NCBI GenBank assembly: GCA_902558895.1
Contig: CACEFS010000012.1
Coordinates: forward strand, 1 to 37,125
Length of the DNA stretch: 37,125 nt
Direction: 5' to 3'
Origin: an uncultured Prochlorococcus sp.
GTDB lineage: Bacteria > Cyanobacteriota > Cyanobacteriia > PCC-6307 > Cyanobiaceae
Positions 12,682 to 22,344 of this stretch are shown here, piece by piece. Position 1 is the first letter of the stretch, and each line of letters begins with the position of its first letter. The translations under genes were made by a program, and so were the position numbers. The notes below the pieces were generated by a model. The model worked only from the letters and a program-made list of their open reading frames with translations, was not told the origin of the DNA and did not search any database.

Positions 12682-12729
12682 GATTACTGAAAACCTTATC
12701 TAAGTTAAACCAGTGTTTTCAGAGGAATA

Positions 12730-14115
12730 ATGACAAAAAACTTTAGGATTGAAAAAGATAGTATGGGAACAATAGAGGTTCCCATCGAAGCTTTGTGGGG
12801 CGCTCAAACACAAAGATCGATAAAAAATTTTTCTATTGGAGAAGAATTAATTCCAATTGAATTAATTTATTCACTCACCCTCATAAAAAAAGCTGCTTCA
12901 ATCGCTAATTTCAATTTAGGGTTAATAGATAAAAGAAAAAAAGATTTGATTGTAGAGGCATGTACAGAAATACTTGATGGGCTTCATGATTCACAGTTTC
13001 CCTTAAAGGTTTGGCAAACAGGAAGTGGCACGCAAACAAACATGAATGTTAATGAGGTAATTTCAAATATTGCAGCATTAAAAGCAAATTCAGAGCTTGG
13101 TAGTCATCAACCAATTCATCCTAATGATGATGTTAATAAATCTCAGTCAACTAATGATACTTTTCCCGCTGCTATTCAAATATCAGTTGTTAATGAAATA
13201 ATCAAAAATTTAGTTCCAACTATACGAGAACTTACTAAGATCCTTGATAAAAAAAGTGAACAATGGAAAGACCTCATAAAGATAGGAAGAACCCATTTTC
13301 AAGATGCAGTGCCCCTTACTTTTGGGCAAGAACTATCAGGATGGTCAGAGCAACTTAAAGATGCTGAGAATGCAATCATTATAAGTCTTAATGAATTGTA
13401 TTTTTTACCTTTGGGAGGAACTGCAGTTGGAACAGGGATTAATTGTCCAAAAGGATTTTGTGAAGAGTCTATAAAATCAATTTCAGATGATACTAATCTA
13501 ATGTTCTATAAATCAAAAAATAATTTTTCTATCATGGCCTCACATGATCGTCTAGCTCAAGTAATGAGTCAGATAAAAATATTAGCAGGTGCGTTATTTA
13601 AAATTTCAAATGATATAAAAATTCTATCTTCTGGTCCAAGATCAGGAATATATGAACTAATTATTCCTCAAAATGAACCTGGAAGTTCTATTATGCCGGG
13701 TAAAGTTAATCCAACTCAATGCGAAGCCTTATCAATGGTTTGCACTCAGATAATGGGTTTTGAATATGCAGTCTCAATGGCAAATTCTAGCGGCACTTTA
13801 CAGATGAATGAATATAAGCCTCTTATTGGATTTAATATTCTCACAAGTTTAAAATTACTTAAAAATGTAATAGAAAACTTCAGAATAAATTTAGTTGATG
13901 GAATGGAACCTAATCAAAAGAAAATGATGTTAAATTTAGAAAATTCACTAATGTTGATTACAGCCATAGTACCAAAAGTTGGTTATGAAAAAGCAGCTAA
14001 AATTGCAAACCTTGCCTTCAAAGAATCATTAAATTTAAAAGAGGCAACACTTAAATTAGGTTATTTAAACGAAGATGAATTTGATGAATCAATGAATATC
14101 AATTCAATGATTTGA
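12730..14115 (+). CDS. fumC: Class II fumarate hydratase
   Basis: GSGTQTNMNVNEV, PNDDVNKSQSTNDTFP, EPGSSIMPGKVNPTQCEA. Confidence 0.98.
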   Translation: MTKNFRIEKDSMGTIEVPIEALWGAQTQRSIKNFSIGEELIPIELIYSLTLIKKAASIANFNLGLIDKRKKDLIVEACTEILDGLHDSQFPLKVWQTGSGTQTNMNVNEVISNIAALKANSELGSHQPIHPNDDVNKSQSTNDTFPAAIQISVVNEIIKNLVPTIRELTKILDKKSEQWKDLIKIGRTHFQDAVPLTFGQELSGWSEQLKDAENAIIISLNELYFLPLGGTAVGTGINCPKGFCEESIKSISDDTNLMFYKSKNNFSIMASHDRLAQVMSQIKILAGALFKISNDIKILSSGPRSGIYELIIPQNEPGSSIMPGKVNPTQCEALSMVCTQIMGFEYAVSMANSSGTLQMNEYKPLIGFNILTSLKLLKNVIENFRINLVDGMEPNQKKMMLNLENSLMLITAIVPKVGYEKAAKIANLAFKESLNLKEATLKLGYLNEDEFDESMNINSMI

Positions 14116-14125
14116 TTAAAAAAAT

Positions 14126-16852
14126 TTAAGAATTATTGTCAATTCTTTTTGTCGCAGGATTAATATCTTCAGAGACTTTTATAAGATCATTAGATTCAGA
14201 AACAGGAAAACGATTAATAGATTTTAATGCTAGCTTTGCTTTGCTTTTTAATTTATTACTTACACCAATACAGTATTGCACTTGAGAAAGGACATCCATT
14301 GATCTTCTAATAATCCTCACTACATCACCTTCGTCTAATGAAGTATTAAAAACCAAATCTTTCCATTTTTTTCCTCTTGCCCATTCAGAAATAATTCCAG
14401 TCAACTCTGTTTCTAAATAGATAGGAATTTCAATATGAAACTTATTTTGTTGAAAAGAGACTAATTTTCTTAAACCATCTAATTCATTAAAAACATCTAT
14501 TACCTTTAAAGAAGGCTTGAAATTACACCAAAGATTTGGCCTCCTTACATCAACACATATAGCTTGAATAATTGCAGCTAGGTCAGGAGGATCTAAATCG
14601 TCTAAATAACCACTAACTAAAACAAGACCAATCCATAATTCATTTTCACTTCTTATTGCACCCACTGTTTGTCCAACTTCTGTCAATTCCAAATCATTTA
14701 AACAACCAAAATGATTCAAAATTTGTATCAAATCGGTAAAAGTTCTCCAGTTATGATTTTCTTTATCATCAAGAAGTTTTTTTCTAATATTTATTTCTTG
14801 TTCAACATCAATAATTCTTTTTCTATATTTCTTTAATTTCTTGGAGTCTCCAAATCTGTGTGCAGGATGATCAGTAACTGTTTTTTCTAAATTATTAATT
14901 TGTTGCTGTTGTGCCAAAACTTCCTTTGTCAAATCATATTGTGGAGTTTGTAAATCATTTTTTTTAGAAACTTCAAAAATTCGATCCGCATAACACAGCG
15001 ACATATCATCTCCCCTAAATACCTCTCCAGAAAAATACATATTTGGCACTTCAATTCCTAAGACATCAATTGCATCCAATTCATTAAAAATACTTACTAT
15101 GTATGAGGGTTTTATAAGAATAAATAAATTATCAATTGTCAAACACAATAAACTCTTAATTTTTTGGGATTCATATATTTTCTTACAAATTAATCCTGGA
15201 ACAATTTTTCTTTTCAATTGAGGAGCTTTGATTGAAATTAAGCTTCCATCTTTAATATATGGGAGTGCATTAGTTATCTCTTCTGATAATTTTTCTGCTG
15301 ATTGTTTTTCTAAAATTTTCAATAGTCTTCTCTCTTCTTTAAGACGATTTCTTAACTTTTCGTATGCATCAAAATCGCTCCATGAAACGTTAGATGTTAT
15401 TTTTTTTAATTCAATTAAATCCTTATCTAAATTTTCAAGAATTATATTCTCACCTGATGATTCACCTAAATATAAAAAACTACCAAAACTTCTTTTAATT
15501 AATTCTTTAGACTTCTCTAGGGAATAACTTTGTAAAAGATTAATTACCATTCCATAGCTCGGAGTGAATTGACTTTCTAAAGAATTTGGTTTGCTAATAG
15601 CCAGCGCACTTGCTTCTTTGGCACCTTCGAATCTTGTTTGTAATGTAACAACATATCCCTGGATATCTTTTCCTCTTCTTCCAGCTCTACCTGCCATTTG
15701 CAAAAATTCACTGCTAAATAATAATCTATGCCCATCTTCTGTCCTTTTTGATAAAGAAGAAATAACAGTTGTTCTTGCGGGCATATTTATTCCTGCAGCA
15801 AGAGTTTCAGTTGCAAAAACAACTTTTATTAAACCTTCCTGAAATAATTCCTCAACCAATTCTTTCCATGCAGGCAATAATCCAGCATGATGAGATGCAA
15901 TACCGCGTTTTAATGCCTCGCATTGTGATTTATCTTTAATTGCTTCCTGATTATTTTTAAGATAAACATCTAATTTTTGGGATATCATACTTGCTTCTGA
16001 ATAACTTACTAAAGTTAAATCTTTTATATTCTCAATTGCCTTGTCACATCCTCTTCTACTAAAAATAAAATAAATAGCTGGCAACATGTTTCGTTCAGCT
16101 AGTTTCGAGATCACAAAGCCAATTGAGGGAGACTTTGGTTGCATTATCCTACCCACTTTTCCTCTTATTTTCTGCCCTTTAGGAGCTCTCCAAATCTTAC
16201 AGTTTGGATGAATTCCATTACCCTTATTATTTAAAAGTGGATGAAGGCCTTTAACACTACAAAAAATAAAATCAAGTGGGACTGGTCTCTTATCACTATT
16301 AATTAGTACTGTGGGCCCATGAACTTTTTCTATCCAATTTTGTAATTGATCTGCATTGGCTATTGTTGCTGATAAAGCTATTATTTGAGTTCTACTAGGG
16401 CAATGGATTATAGTTTCTTCCCAAACTGTGCCTCTTTGGGGGTCGTTCATATAATGACATTCATCAAGAATCACAGATTCTAAATTTTCTAAGGGATGAT
16501 CAAATTCATCAAATTCGCCATAAAGCATGTTCCTATAAATCTCAGTCGTCATTACTAAGATTGGTGCTTCTCTATTTATGCTTATATCTCCTGTTAAAAG
16601 ACCAACTTTATTCTCACCATATTGATTAGCAAAATCTCTAAACTTTTGGTTTGACAGAGCCTTTAAAGGCGTTGTATAAAAAACTCTGCTGTCATGAGAT
16701 AAGCCTCTATATATAGCAAATTCACCTATCAATGTTTTACCCGAACCTGTTGGTGCAGTTAAAACAACAGAATTTCCGCTATTAATAGCTCGTATTGCTT
16801 CTAATTGGAAATCATCTAGCGGAAAGGGGAAATATTCCTCTAAATTAAGCAA
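14126..16852 (-). CDS. DEAD/DExH-box helicase, Ski2/Mtr4 (DOB1)-like
   Basis: TAPTGSGKT, LDECHYMND, SATIANADQ, QMAGRAGRRGKD; C-terminal Ski2-type (DSHCT-like) region. Confidence 0.93.
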   Translation of the reverse strand: MLNLEEYFPFPLDDFQLEAIRAINSGNSVVLTAPTGSGKTLIGEFAIYRGLSHDSRVFYTTPLKALSNQKFRDFANQYGENKVGLLTGDISINREAPILVMTTEIYRNMLYGEFDEFDHPLENLESVILDECHYMNDPQRGTVWEETIIHCPSRTQIIALSATIANADQLQNWIEKVHGPTVLINSDKRPVPLDFIFCSVKGLHPLLNNKGNGIHPNCKIWRAPKGQKIRGKVGRIMQPKSPSIGFVISKLAERNMLPAIYFIFSRRGCDKAIENIKDLTLVSYSEASMISQKLDVYLKNNQEAIKDKSQCEALKRGIASHHAGLLPAWKELVEELFQEGLIKVVFATETLAAGINMPARTTVISSLSKRTEDGHRLLFSSEFLQMAGRAGRRGKDIQGYVVTLQTRFEGAKEASALAISKPNSLESQFTPSYGMVINLLQSYSLEKSKELIKRSFGSFLYLGESSGENIILENLDKDLIELKKITSNVSWSDFDAYEKLRNRLKEERRLLKILEKQSAEKLSEEITNALPYIKDGSLISIKAPQLKRKIVPGLICKKIYESQKIKSLLCLTIDNLFILIKPSYIVSIFNELDAIDVLGIEVPNMYFSGEVFRGDDMSLCYADRIFEVSKKNDLQTPQYDLTKEVLAQQQQINNLEKTVTDHPAHRFGDSKKLKKYRKRIIDVEQEINIRKKLLDDKENHNWRTFTDLIQILNHFGCLNDLELTEVGQTVGAIRSENELWIGLVLVSGYLDDLDPPDLAAIIQAICVDVRRPNLWCNFKPSLKVIDVFNELDGLRKLVSFQQNKFHIEIPIYLETELTGIISEWARGKKWKDLVFNTSLDEGDVVRIIRRSMDVLSQVQYCIGVSNKLKSKAKLALKSINRFPVSESNDLIKVSEDINPATKRIDNNS

Positions 16853-16896
16853 TAATTGTGATTGAAGAGAGGATGAGTTAACTTCTTAATATATGA

Positions 16897-16908
16897 TCTA
16901 TATAGATA
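16897..16908. promoter_or_regulatory. Perfect 12-bp palindrome ATCTATATAGAT between divergent helicase and bioF genes
   Basis: Self-complementary sequence 84 bp upstream of the bioF ATG. Confidence 0.3.
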
Positions 16909-16991
16909 TTAATAAACAAAAAATACCTTGCAAACTTTAATAGTAAATCTAAATCTTTTTAATTAAATCCACTAAATTTTATTTTGCCAAA

Positions 16992-18131
16992 ATGAAAAAA
17001 GTTAAAATTCCAAAAAATAGAATCCGTAAATTAAAAACATTTTCTTTAGGTAAAAAATCATTCGAACTTCTAAGTATAAATTCGCAGAATAAAAAACTTA
17101 TAGACTTATGCAGTAATGATTATTTTGGATTAAGTAGGGACAAGGATTTAATAAAAGCTGCTTACGAAATAAGCTTGTTAGAAGGTATTGGTTCAGGAAG
17201 CTCTAGGTTTATTACAGGTTCAAGACCAATACATAAATTATTAGAAACAGAACTTGCCAAGTGGCTTGATCAACAAAAAGTATTACTTTTCCCAAGCGGA
17301 TTTCAAGCAAATATAGCCGCTATCCAGGCTTTAGCAAACAGAAATAGTATTGTAATAGCAGATAAATTGATCCATAACTCTTTATTGGTTGGAATCAAAG
17401 CTGCTCAATCAAAACTGGTTCGATTTTCACACAATAATTTAAAAGATTTAGAAGATAAAATTATTAAATCTAACCCTACAAAAAATTCCATTTTAGTTGT
17501 TGTTGAATCTCTTTATAGCATGGAGGGATCAATTGCTCCGCTCAGAGAAATAACGGAAATTTGCAAAAGAAATAGTGTTCAATTATTAGTTGACGAAGCT
17601 CATGCAATAGGAATCTTGGGCCCTGAAGGCAGGGGTTTAAGTTTTAATTGTCGTTCAGATATAACTATGATTACTGGAACTTTTGGAAAAGCATTTGGAA
17701 GCGGCGGAGCTTTTATAGCTTCCAATTCAGAAATTGGAGAATATCTTATCCAAACAAGTGGTGCATTTAGATATACAACCGCACTTGCGCCATCTTTAGC
17801 TGCTGGAGCACTAGAAGGTTTAAAAAAAATTTTAGAAAATAAAGAATGGGGTAATGATTTATTATCCTCTGCGAATGTATGGAAAGATGAAATTATTAAA
17901 AATCTAAGTTTTCCAGTTCAGGGAGATTCTCACATTTTGTCAATTATTATTGGCCAAGAAGAGAAGGCAATTTATCTACAAAAATATCTTGAAGAAAATG
18001 GTTTTTTAGCAATTGCGATAAGACCTCCAACTGTTCCAGTGGGGCAATCAAGAATCAGAATAACAATACGAAGAAACTTAGATATTAATTTGCTAAAGAA
18101 TTTCATTGCAGTATTAAAAGAGTTTAAATGA
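16992..18131 (+). CDS. bioF: 8-amino-7-oxononanoate synthase
   Basis: DLCSNDYFGLSRD, GSGSSRFITGS, DEAHAIGILGPEGRG, TGTFGKAFGSGGAF. Confidence 0.96.
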   Translation: MKKVKIPKNRIRKLKTFSLGKKSFELLSINSQNKKLIDLCSNDYFGLSRDKDLIKAAYEISLLEGIGSGSSRFITGSRPIHKLLETELAKWLDQQKVLLFPSGFQANIAAIQALANRNSIVIADKLIHNSLLVGIKAAQSKLVRFSHNNLKDLEDKIIKSNPTKNSILVVVESLYSMEGSIAPLREITEICKRNSVQLLVDEAHAIGILGPEGRGLSFNCRSDITMITGTFGKAFGSGGAFIASNSEIGEYLIQTSGAFRYTTALAPSLAAGALEGLKKILENKEWGNDLLSSANVWKDEIIKNLSFPVQGDSHILSIIIGQEEKAIYLQKYLEENGFLAIAIRPPTVPVGQSRIRITIRRNLDINLLKNFIAVLKEFK

Positions 18132-18832
18132 AACAAATTATTACTCAACATGGGTGGGGACTAAATAAATATTTTTGGGATGATTATAAAGTTGATTTTT
18201 TAAATAATAATTGGCATTGGCAAGATAATGAAAGGGGCTATTTTTCGACAAATACTTATCAAGCAAAATGGATTAAAAACGAATCTAAAAAAGAAATCAG
18301 GATGACTTTATGCCATTCATTTGGTTTTCATTTAATGCAAAAAAGAATTTTAAAAGAAGCAACTCATATTGTTCTTATAAATTCTTTTAATAATTTTCTT
18401 CCTTTAAATAACAGGAGAAACTTTATTTTGAGGTCTCTGAAAAGAATGGAAACTAAAATCATAAAAGATGAACATAAGGATATGTTGAAAGAATTTATAA
18501 ATAGATCATTTTTGCCAAATCATATGAATAATAGTTTTAAAAATATCTTTTATAAAAGTCTAGAGAGTTTAAATAAAACTCTTCTTTTAAATGATTTAAC
18601 ACAACTTTACATCAATAGAGATTTTCCAGTATTTTTAAAAAAAGATTGCAAAATTATTTTTATAAAATCAGAAAATGATTTGATTCTTGATAACGAATCA
18701 AATAATAACTTTTTAGATTCCTTAAATAAAACACTTGATAGGAAGCCAATTTTAATTAAATTAGCTCAACAAGGTCATTGCTTAAATAATCTAAATTTTT
18801 ACAAGATCTTACTTGATACACTTAATGATTGA
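18128..18832 (+). CDS. Putative pimeloyl-ACP methyl ester esterase (BioK-like alpha/beta hydrolase)
   Basis: Located between bioF and bioC; candidate nucleophile CHSFG, candidate Asp in KSENDLIL, candidate His in QQGHCLN; ATGA overlap with bioF. Confidence 0.7.
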   Translation: MKQIITQHGWGLNKYFWDDYKVDFLNNNWHWQDNERGYFSTNTYQAKWIKNESKKEIRMTLCHSFGFHLMQKRILKEATHIVLINSFNNFLPLNNRRNFILRSLKRMETKIIKDEHKDMLKEFINRSFLPNHMNNSFKNIFYKSLESLNKTLLLNDLTQLYINRDFPVFLKKDCKIIFIKSENDLILDNESNNNFLDSLNKTLDRKPILIKLAQQGHCLNNLNFYKILLDTLND

Positions 18833-19595
18833 AATGGATATTAAGAAGTGGAATGAGAAAATAAAAAATAATTTCAATGACGCTGCATATCGGTATTTAG
18901 ACCATTCAAATATTCAGAAATTTTTTGCAAAAAAGATTGTTCAACTTATCAAGGAATTAAATCCCCAAAAAAAAGGTGAATGGATAGATTTAGGATCAGG
19001 ACCAGGACTATTAGCAGATGAAATAGAAAAAAAATTTTCTTCCCAAAAAGTATCCAGAATTGATTTCAGCAAGAAAATGCTTCTTGCGAATAAATTATCT
19101 AGAAAAAAAATTTTATGGGATTTGAATAATGATTTACCTTCTGAAATAAATAACTGTTCTCTATTAACATCTAACTTTTGCATACATTGGTTAAACAACC
19201 CAGAAAAGATAATAAAAAATTGGTTTAGCAAATTAACACCTGGTGGTTTTTTAATCATTACATATCCAACAAAAGATTGTTTCCCGGAATGGAAAGATAC
19301 TTGTAAAAAAATTGATATTGAATATAGTGGTCTTAATTTCCTTTGCTCTAAAGAATTATTAAAAGATTTCACATCAACTGAAATACATTATTCAGAACAA
19401 TTTAATTATCTTGAAAATTTTGAAAATATATATAAGCTTTTTAGAAGCATGAAAAATGTAGGAGCACAATCAACAAATTGTAAACGCAAAACAGTGAAAG
19501 AGTTAAAGGAAATTCAAAAGTTTTGGCCAAAAAATTACAATAATACAGTAAACCTTTCATGGCAAGTTGAGATTCAAATCATAAAGAAATTATGA
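18825..19595 (+). CDS. bioC: Malonyl-ACP O-methyltransferase
   Basis: SAM-binding motif WIDLGSGPGLLADEI; bio operon position; ATG at 18825 (or 18834) more likely than the ORF-track TTG at 18813. Confidence 0.88.
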   Translation: MIEMDIKKWNEKIKNNFNDAAYRYLDHSNIQKFFAKKIVQLIKELNPQKKGEWIDLGSGPGLLADEIEKKFSSQKVSRIDFSKKMLLANKLSRKKILWDLNNDLPSEINNCSLLTSNFCIHWLNNPEKIIKNWFSKLTPGGFLIITYPTKDCFPEWKDTCKKIDIEYSGLNFLCSKELLKDFTSTEIHYSEQFNYLENFENIYKLFRSMKNVGAQSTNCKRKTVKELKEIQKFWPKNYNNTVNLSWQVEIQIIKKL

Positions 19596-20257
19596 GTAGT
19601 CACAAAAATATTTTCAAATTTATAATTTGTGGAACAGATACTGATATTGGAAAAACTTTAATAAGCTCTTTTTTAGTTAAAGGATTAAATTCCTTTTATT
19701 GGAAGCCTATTCAAAGTGGTATTGAATCGCAAACTGATAGTCAAACTGTTGAAAAACTTTCACAAGTAAGTAAAGAGAAAATAATTAAAGAAGCTTATGT
19801 ATTTACAAAACCTCTATCTCCTCATTGGGCTGCTGAAATAGATCAAAAAACTATTAACTTTGACATGTTGAAATTGCCAAAAGTAAAAGGCTCATTAATT
19901 GTAGAAACTGCAGGTGGATTAATGGTCCCAATAACACGCAATTTTTTACAAATAGATCAAATAAAACAATGGAATCTTCCCGTAATCCTTGTATGTAAGA
20001 GCTCACTTGGCACTCTTAACCATACCCTGCTTAGTATTGAGGCTTTAAAACGAAGAAATATTGAGATTTTAGGTTTAGTAGTCAATGGCGAAAAACACCT
20101 AGATAATCCAAAAACTCTAGTTGATTTTAGTGGTATTCCTTTAATTGCTGAATTTCCTTACATCAAAAAAATGGACTCAAATAATTTAGATATACTATGG
20201 AAAGAACTTGAAATTAAAAATAAGTTGATCTCACTTTTAAACTCAAAAATAAGTTAA
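19592..20257 (+). CDS. bioD: Dethiobiotin synthetase
   Basis: ICGTDTDIGKTLISSFLVKGL, KPIQSGIESQTD, VETAGGLMVPIT. Confidence 0.95.
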   Translation: MSSHKNIFKFIICGTDTDIGKTLISSFLVKGLNSFYWKPIQSGIESQTDSQTVEKLSQVSKEKIIKEAYVFTKPLSPHWAAEIDQKTINFDMLKLPKVKGSLIVETAGGLMVPITRNFLQIDQIKQWNLPVILVCKSSLGTLNHTLLSIEALKRRNIEILGLVVNGEKHLDNPKTLVDFSGIPLIAEFPYIKKMDSNNLDILWKELEIKNKLISLLNSKIS

Positions 20258-21571
20258 ATGAAATCTTTGGATTCAAAAACTCCAAATCAAGATTGGCACC
20301 CAAATATTTGGCCACCTTTTACACAAATCAATAACAGCAAACCGCAAATAGAAGTAACTCATGGTAAGGATGCCCTCCTATTTACTAAAAATCCTAAAAA
20401 AGAGCTAATAGATGCAATTAGTAGTTGGTGGGTAACTCTTCATGGTCATAGTAACGAATATATTGCGGATGCCATTTTTAATCAATCAAAAAAACTTGAG
20501 CAAGTTATATTTGCTGATTTTTTACATCCACAGGCAAAAAAATTGGCGGAAAGACTTAGTGAATTAACAAAACTAGAAAGATTATTCTTTTCTGATAACG
20601 GTTCTACTGCAGTAGAAGTCGCTTTAAAAATTGCCTTCCAATCGTGGCAAAATAGAGGAGAGACAAGAACTCAAATATTAGCTTTTGATGGCGCCTATCA
20701 TGGCGATACATTTGGAGCAATGGCTTTAGGTGAGAGAAATATTTTTAATGAGAATTTCGATAATCTTATGTTCCCAGTTAGGAGAGTCCCCTGGCCTTCA
20801 ACTTGGATAAACGATGAAGAAGTAGAAAATAAAGAAAATGAGGCGATCCAAAAATTAGAAACTCTACTTAAAACTCCCACAGTTGCAGTAATTCTTGAGC
20901 CACTTGTTCAAGGAGCAGGAGGAATGAATATGGTTAGGCCTAAGTTTATAAAAAAAGTTTCAGAAATTATAAAAAATAATAATTCTTTGTTAATTGCTGA
21001 TGAAGTGTTGACTGGGTTTGGAAGATGTGGAAGTCTTTTTGCGTTTCAAAAGGCAAAAATCGTTCCTGATTTAATAAGTATTTCAAAAGGCTTAACTGGG
21101 GGATTTTTACCAATGGGAATAACTTTGTGTAAAGAAAAAATTTTTCAATCCTTTATTGATGATTCCCCAAGAAAAACTTTTTGGCATGGACATAGTTTTA
21201 CTGCTAATCCTTTAGGTTGTGCTGCAGCAAATGCTAGCCTTGATTTATTAGAAAAAGAACCACACAAATACCTTTCATTTGAAGAAAAACATCTATCTCA
21301 CTTAATTAAATTTAAAAACTTACCTTATATAAAAAAAATAAGGGTATCTGGCACAATTGCTGCCTTCGATTTAGATATTGGGAACAAAAAAGGTTATTTC
21401 AATAATATTGGGAAAGAAATAAAGAGTCTTGCAATGGAGCAAGGTTTATTTATTAGACCTCTCGGGAATGTTATTTATCTTTTGCCACCTCTCTGTATAA
21501 CCGATGATCAATTAGAAAAAAGTTACTGGATAATAAGGCAAACCTTAGAAAATCTTAAGATAGAAATTTAA
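20258..21571 (+). CDS. bioA: Adenosylmethionine-8-amino-7-oxononanoate aminotransferase
   Basis: WPPFTQI, DAISSWWVTLHGH, FDGAYHGDTFGAMALG, GHSFTANPLGCAAA. Confidence 0.96.
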   Translation: MKSLDSKTPNQDWHPNIWPPFTQINNSKPQIEVTHGKDALLFTKNPKKELIDAISSWWVTLHGHSNEYIADAIFNQSKKLEQVIFADFLHPQAKKLAERLSELTKLERLFFSDNGSTAVEVALKIAFQSWQNRGETRTQILAFDGAYHGDTFGAMALGERNIFNENFDNLMFPVRRVPWPSTWINDEEVENKENEAIQKLETLLKTPTVAVILEPLVQGAGGMNMVRPKFIKKVSEIIKNNNSLLIADEVLTGFGRCGSLFAFQKAKIVPDLISISKGLTGGFLPMGITLCKEKIFQSFIDDSPRKTFWHGHSFTANPLGCAAANASLDLLEKEPHKYLSFEEKHLSHLIKFKNLPYIKKIRVSGTIAAFDLDIGNKKGYFNNIGKEIKSLAMEQGLFIRPLGNVIYLLPPLCITDDQLEKSYWIIRQTLENLKIEI

Positions 21572-21825
21572 GGTCCCTGCAGTATTGCATTTTCCACATC
21601 TTCTCTATTAATGCAATAGGAAAATAGTCTTTTAGTTTCTTGTCCTTCACTTTCCCAGATAACACTTAAATCTTCTTGTTCAAAAATAATAGTTGCATTC
21701 CAATTTGAAAGTAACAGATACCATTTAGATGGATTATTAATATCCTTCACAGCACCTAAATCAGTTAACCACAATTCCAATGATTGTAGTGAATTTTGAT
21801 TGATAGGTTTTTTAGAGGGGTTCAC
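21568..21825 (-). CDS. Small conserved cyanobacterial protein, DUF3143-like
   Basis: 85 aa, LESLELWLTDLGA-like N-terminus, adjacent to J-domain gene; family assigned from memory. Confidence 0.7.
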   Translation of the reverse strand: MNPSKKPINQNSLQSLELWLTDLGAVKDINNPSKWYLLLSNWNATIIFEQEDLSVIWESEGQETKRLFSYCINREDVENAILQGP

Positions 21826-21841
21826 AGACTTTTTTAAAAAA

Positions 21842-22282
21842 TTATTTAATTAGCCAAAGCGGTATTGTCTCTAATTCTTTTCCAGTAAAAGAAGCAATAA
21901 AAATTGAACAAATTAAACTTATAGAAATGATGATAATTAAAAGAAACAACGAAAACAATTCTCCATTCGAAAAAGGTCTTCTATTTCCTAATAAATTTTG
22001 ATTATTAGAATCGATTACTAAATTATTTAATACGTTAGCATAATTTGTACTTTTAGAGTTTTCTTTTAGTTTGTCATCATATATTTTCCTTAAATTACTA
22101 TTATTTAAATGTTCATAAGCTTCAAGAACTTCTTGAAATTTACTTTTAGCAACGTCTATTTCTAATGAAGTTGTATCGGGATGCAACTCAATAGAAAGTT
22201 TACAAAATGCCTTTCTTAATTCATGATTAGATGCATTTTCATTTACACCTAAAATTTTGTAGTAGGAAGTTTCCCCTTTCAA
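21842..22282 (-). CDS. J-domain (DnaJ-like) protein with a C-terminal membrane helix
   Basis: YYKILGVNENASNHELRKAFCKLSIELHPDTTS (HPD motif); C-terminal hydrophobic segment LFSLFLLIIIISISLICSIFIASF. Confidence 0.88.
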   Translation of the reverse strand: MKGETSYYKILGVNENASNHELRKAFCKLSIELHPDTTSLEIDVAKSKFQEVLEAYEHLNNSNLRKIYDDKLKENSKSTNYANVLNNLVIDSNNQNLLGNRRPFSNGELFSLFLLIIIISISLICSIFIASFTGKELETIPLWLIK

Positions 22283-22344
22283 AATAATCTTTTATTAATA
22301 TTTTAATTCTAATAAATTTTTACTAAATAGAATGTATTTAATGG

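Noticed and set aside
15228-15842. Plus-strand ORFs (15228..15527, 15591..15842) inside the helicase gene
   Set aside because: Antisense of the helicase coding frame, no independent support
18941-19372. 143-aa minus-strand ORF opposite bioC
   Set aside because: Entirely antisense to a well-supported CDS with a SAM-binding motif; no recognisable domain
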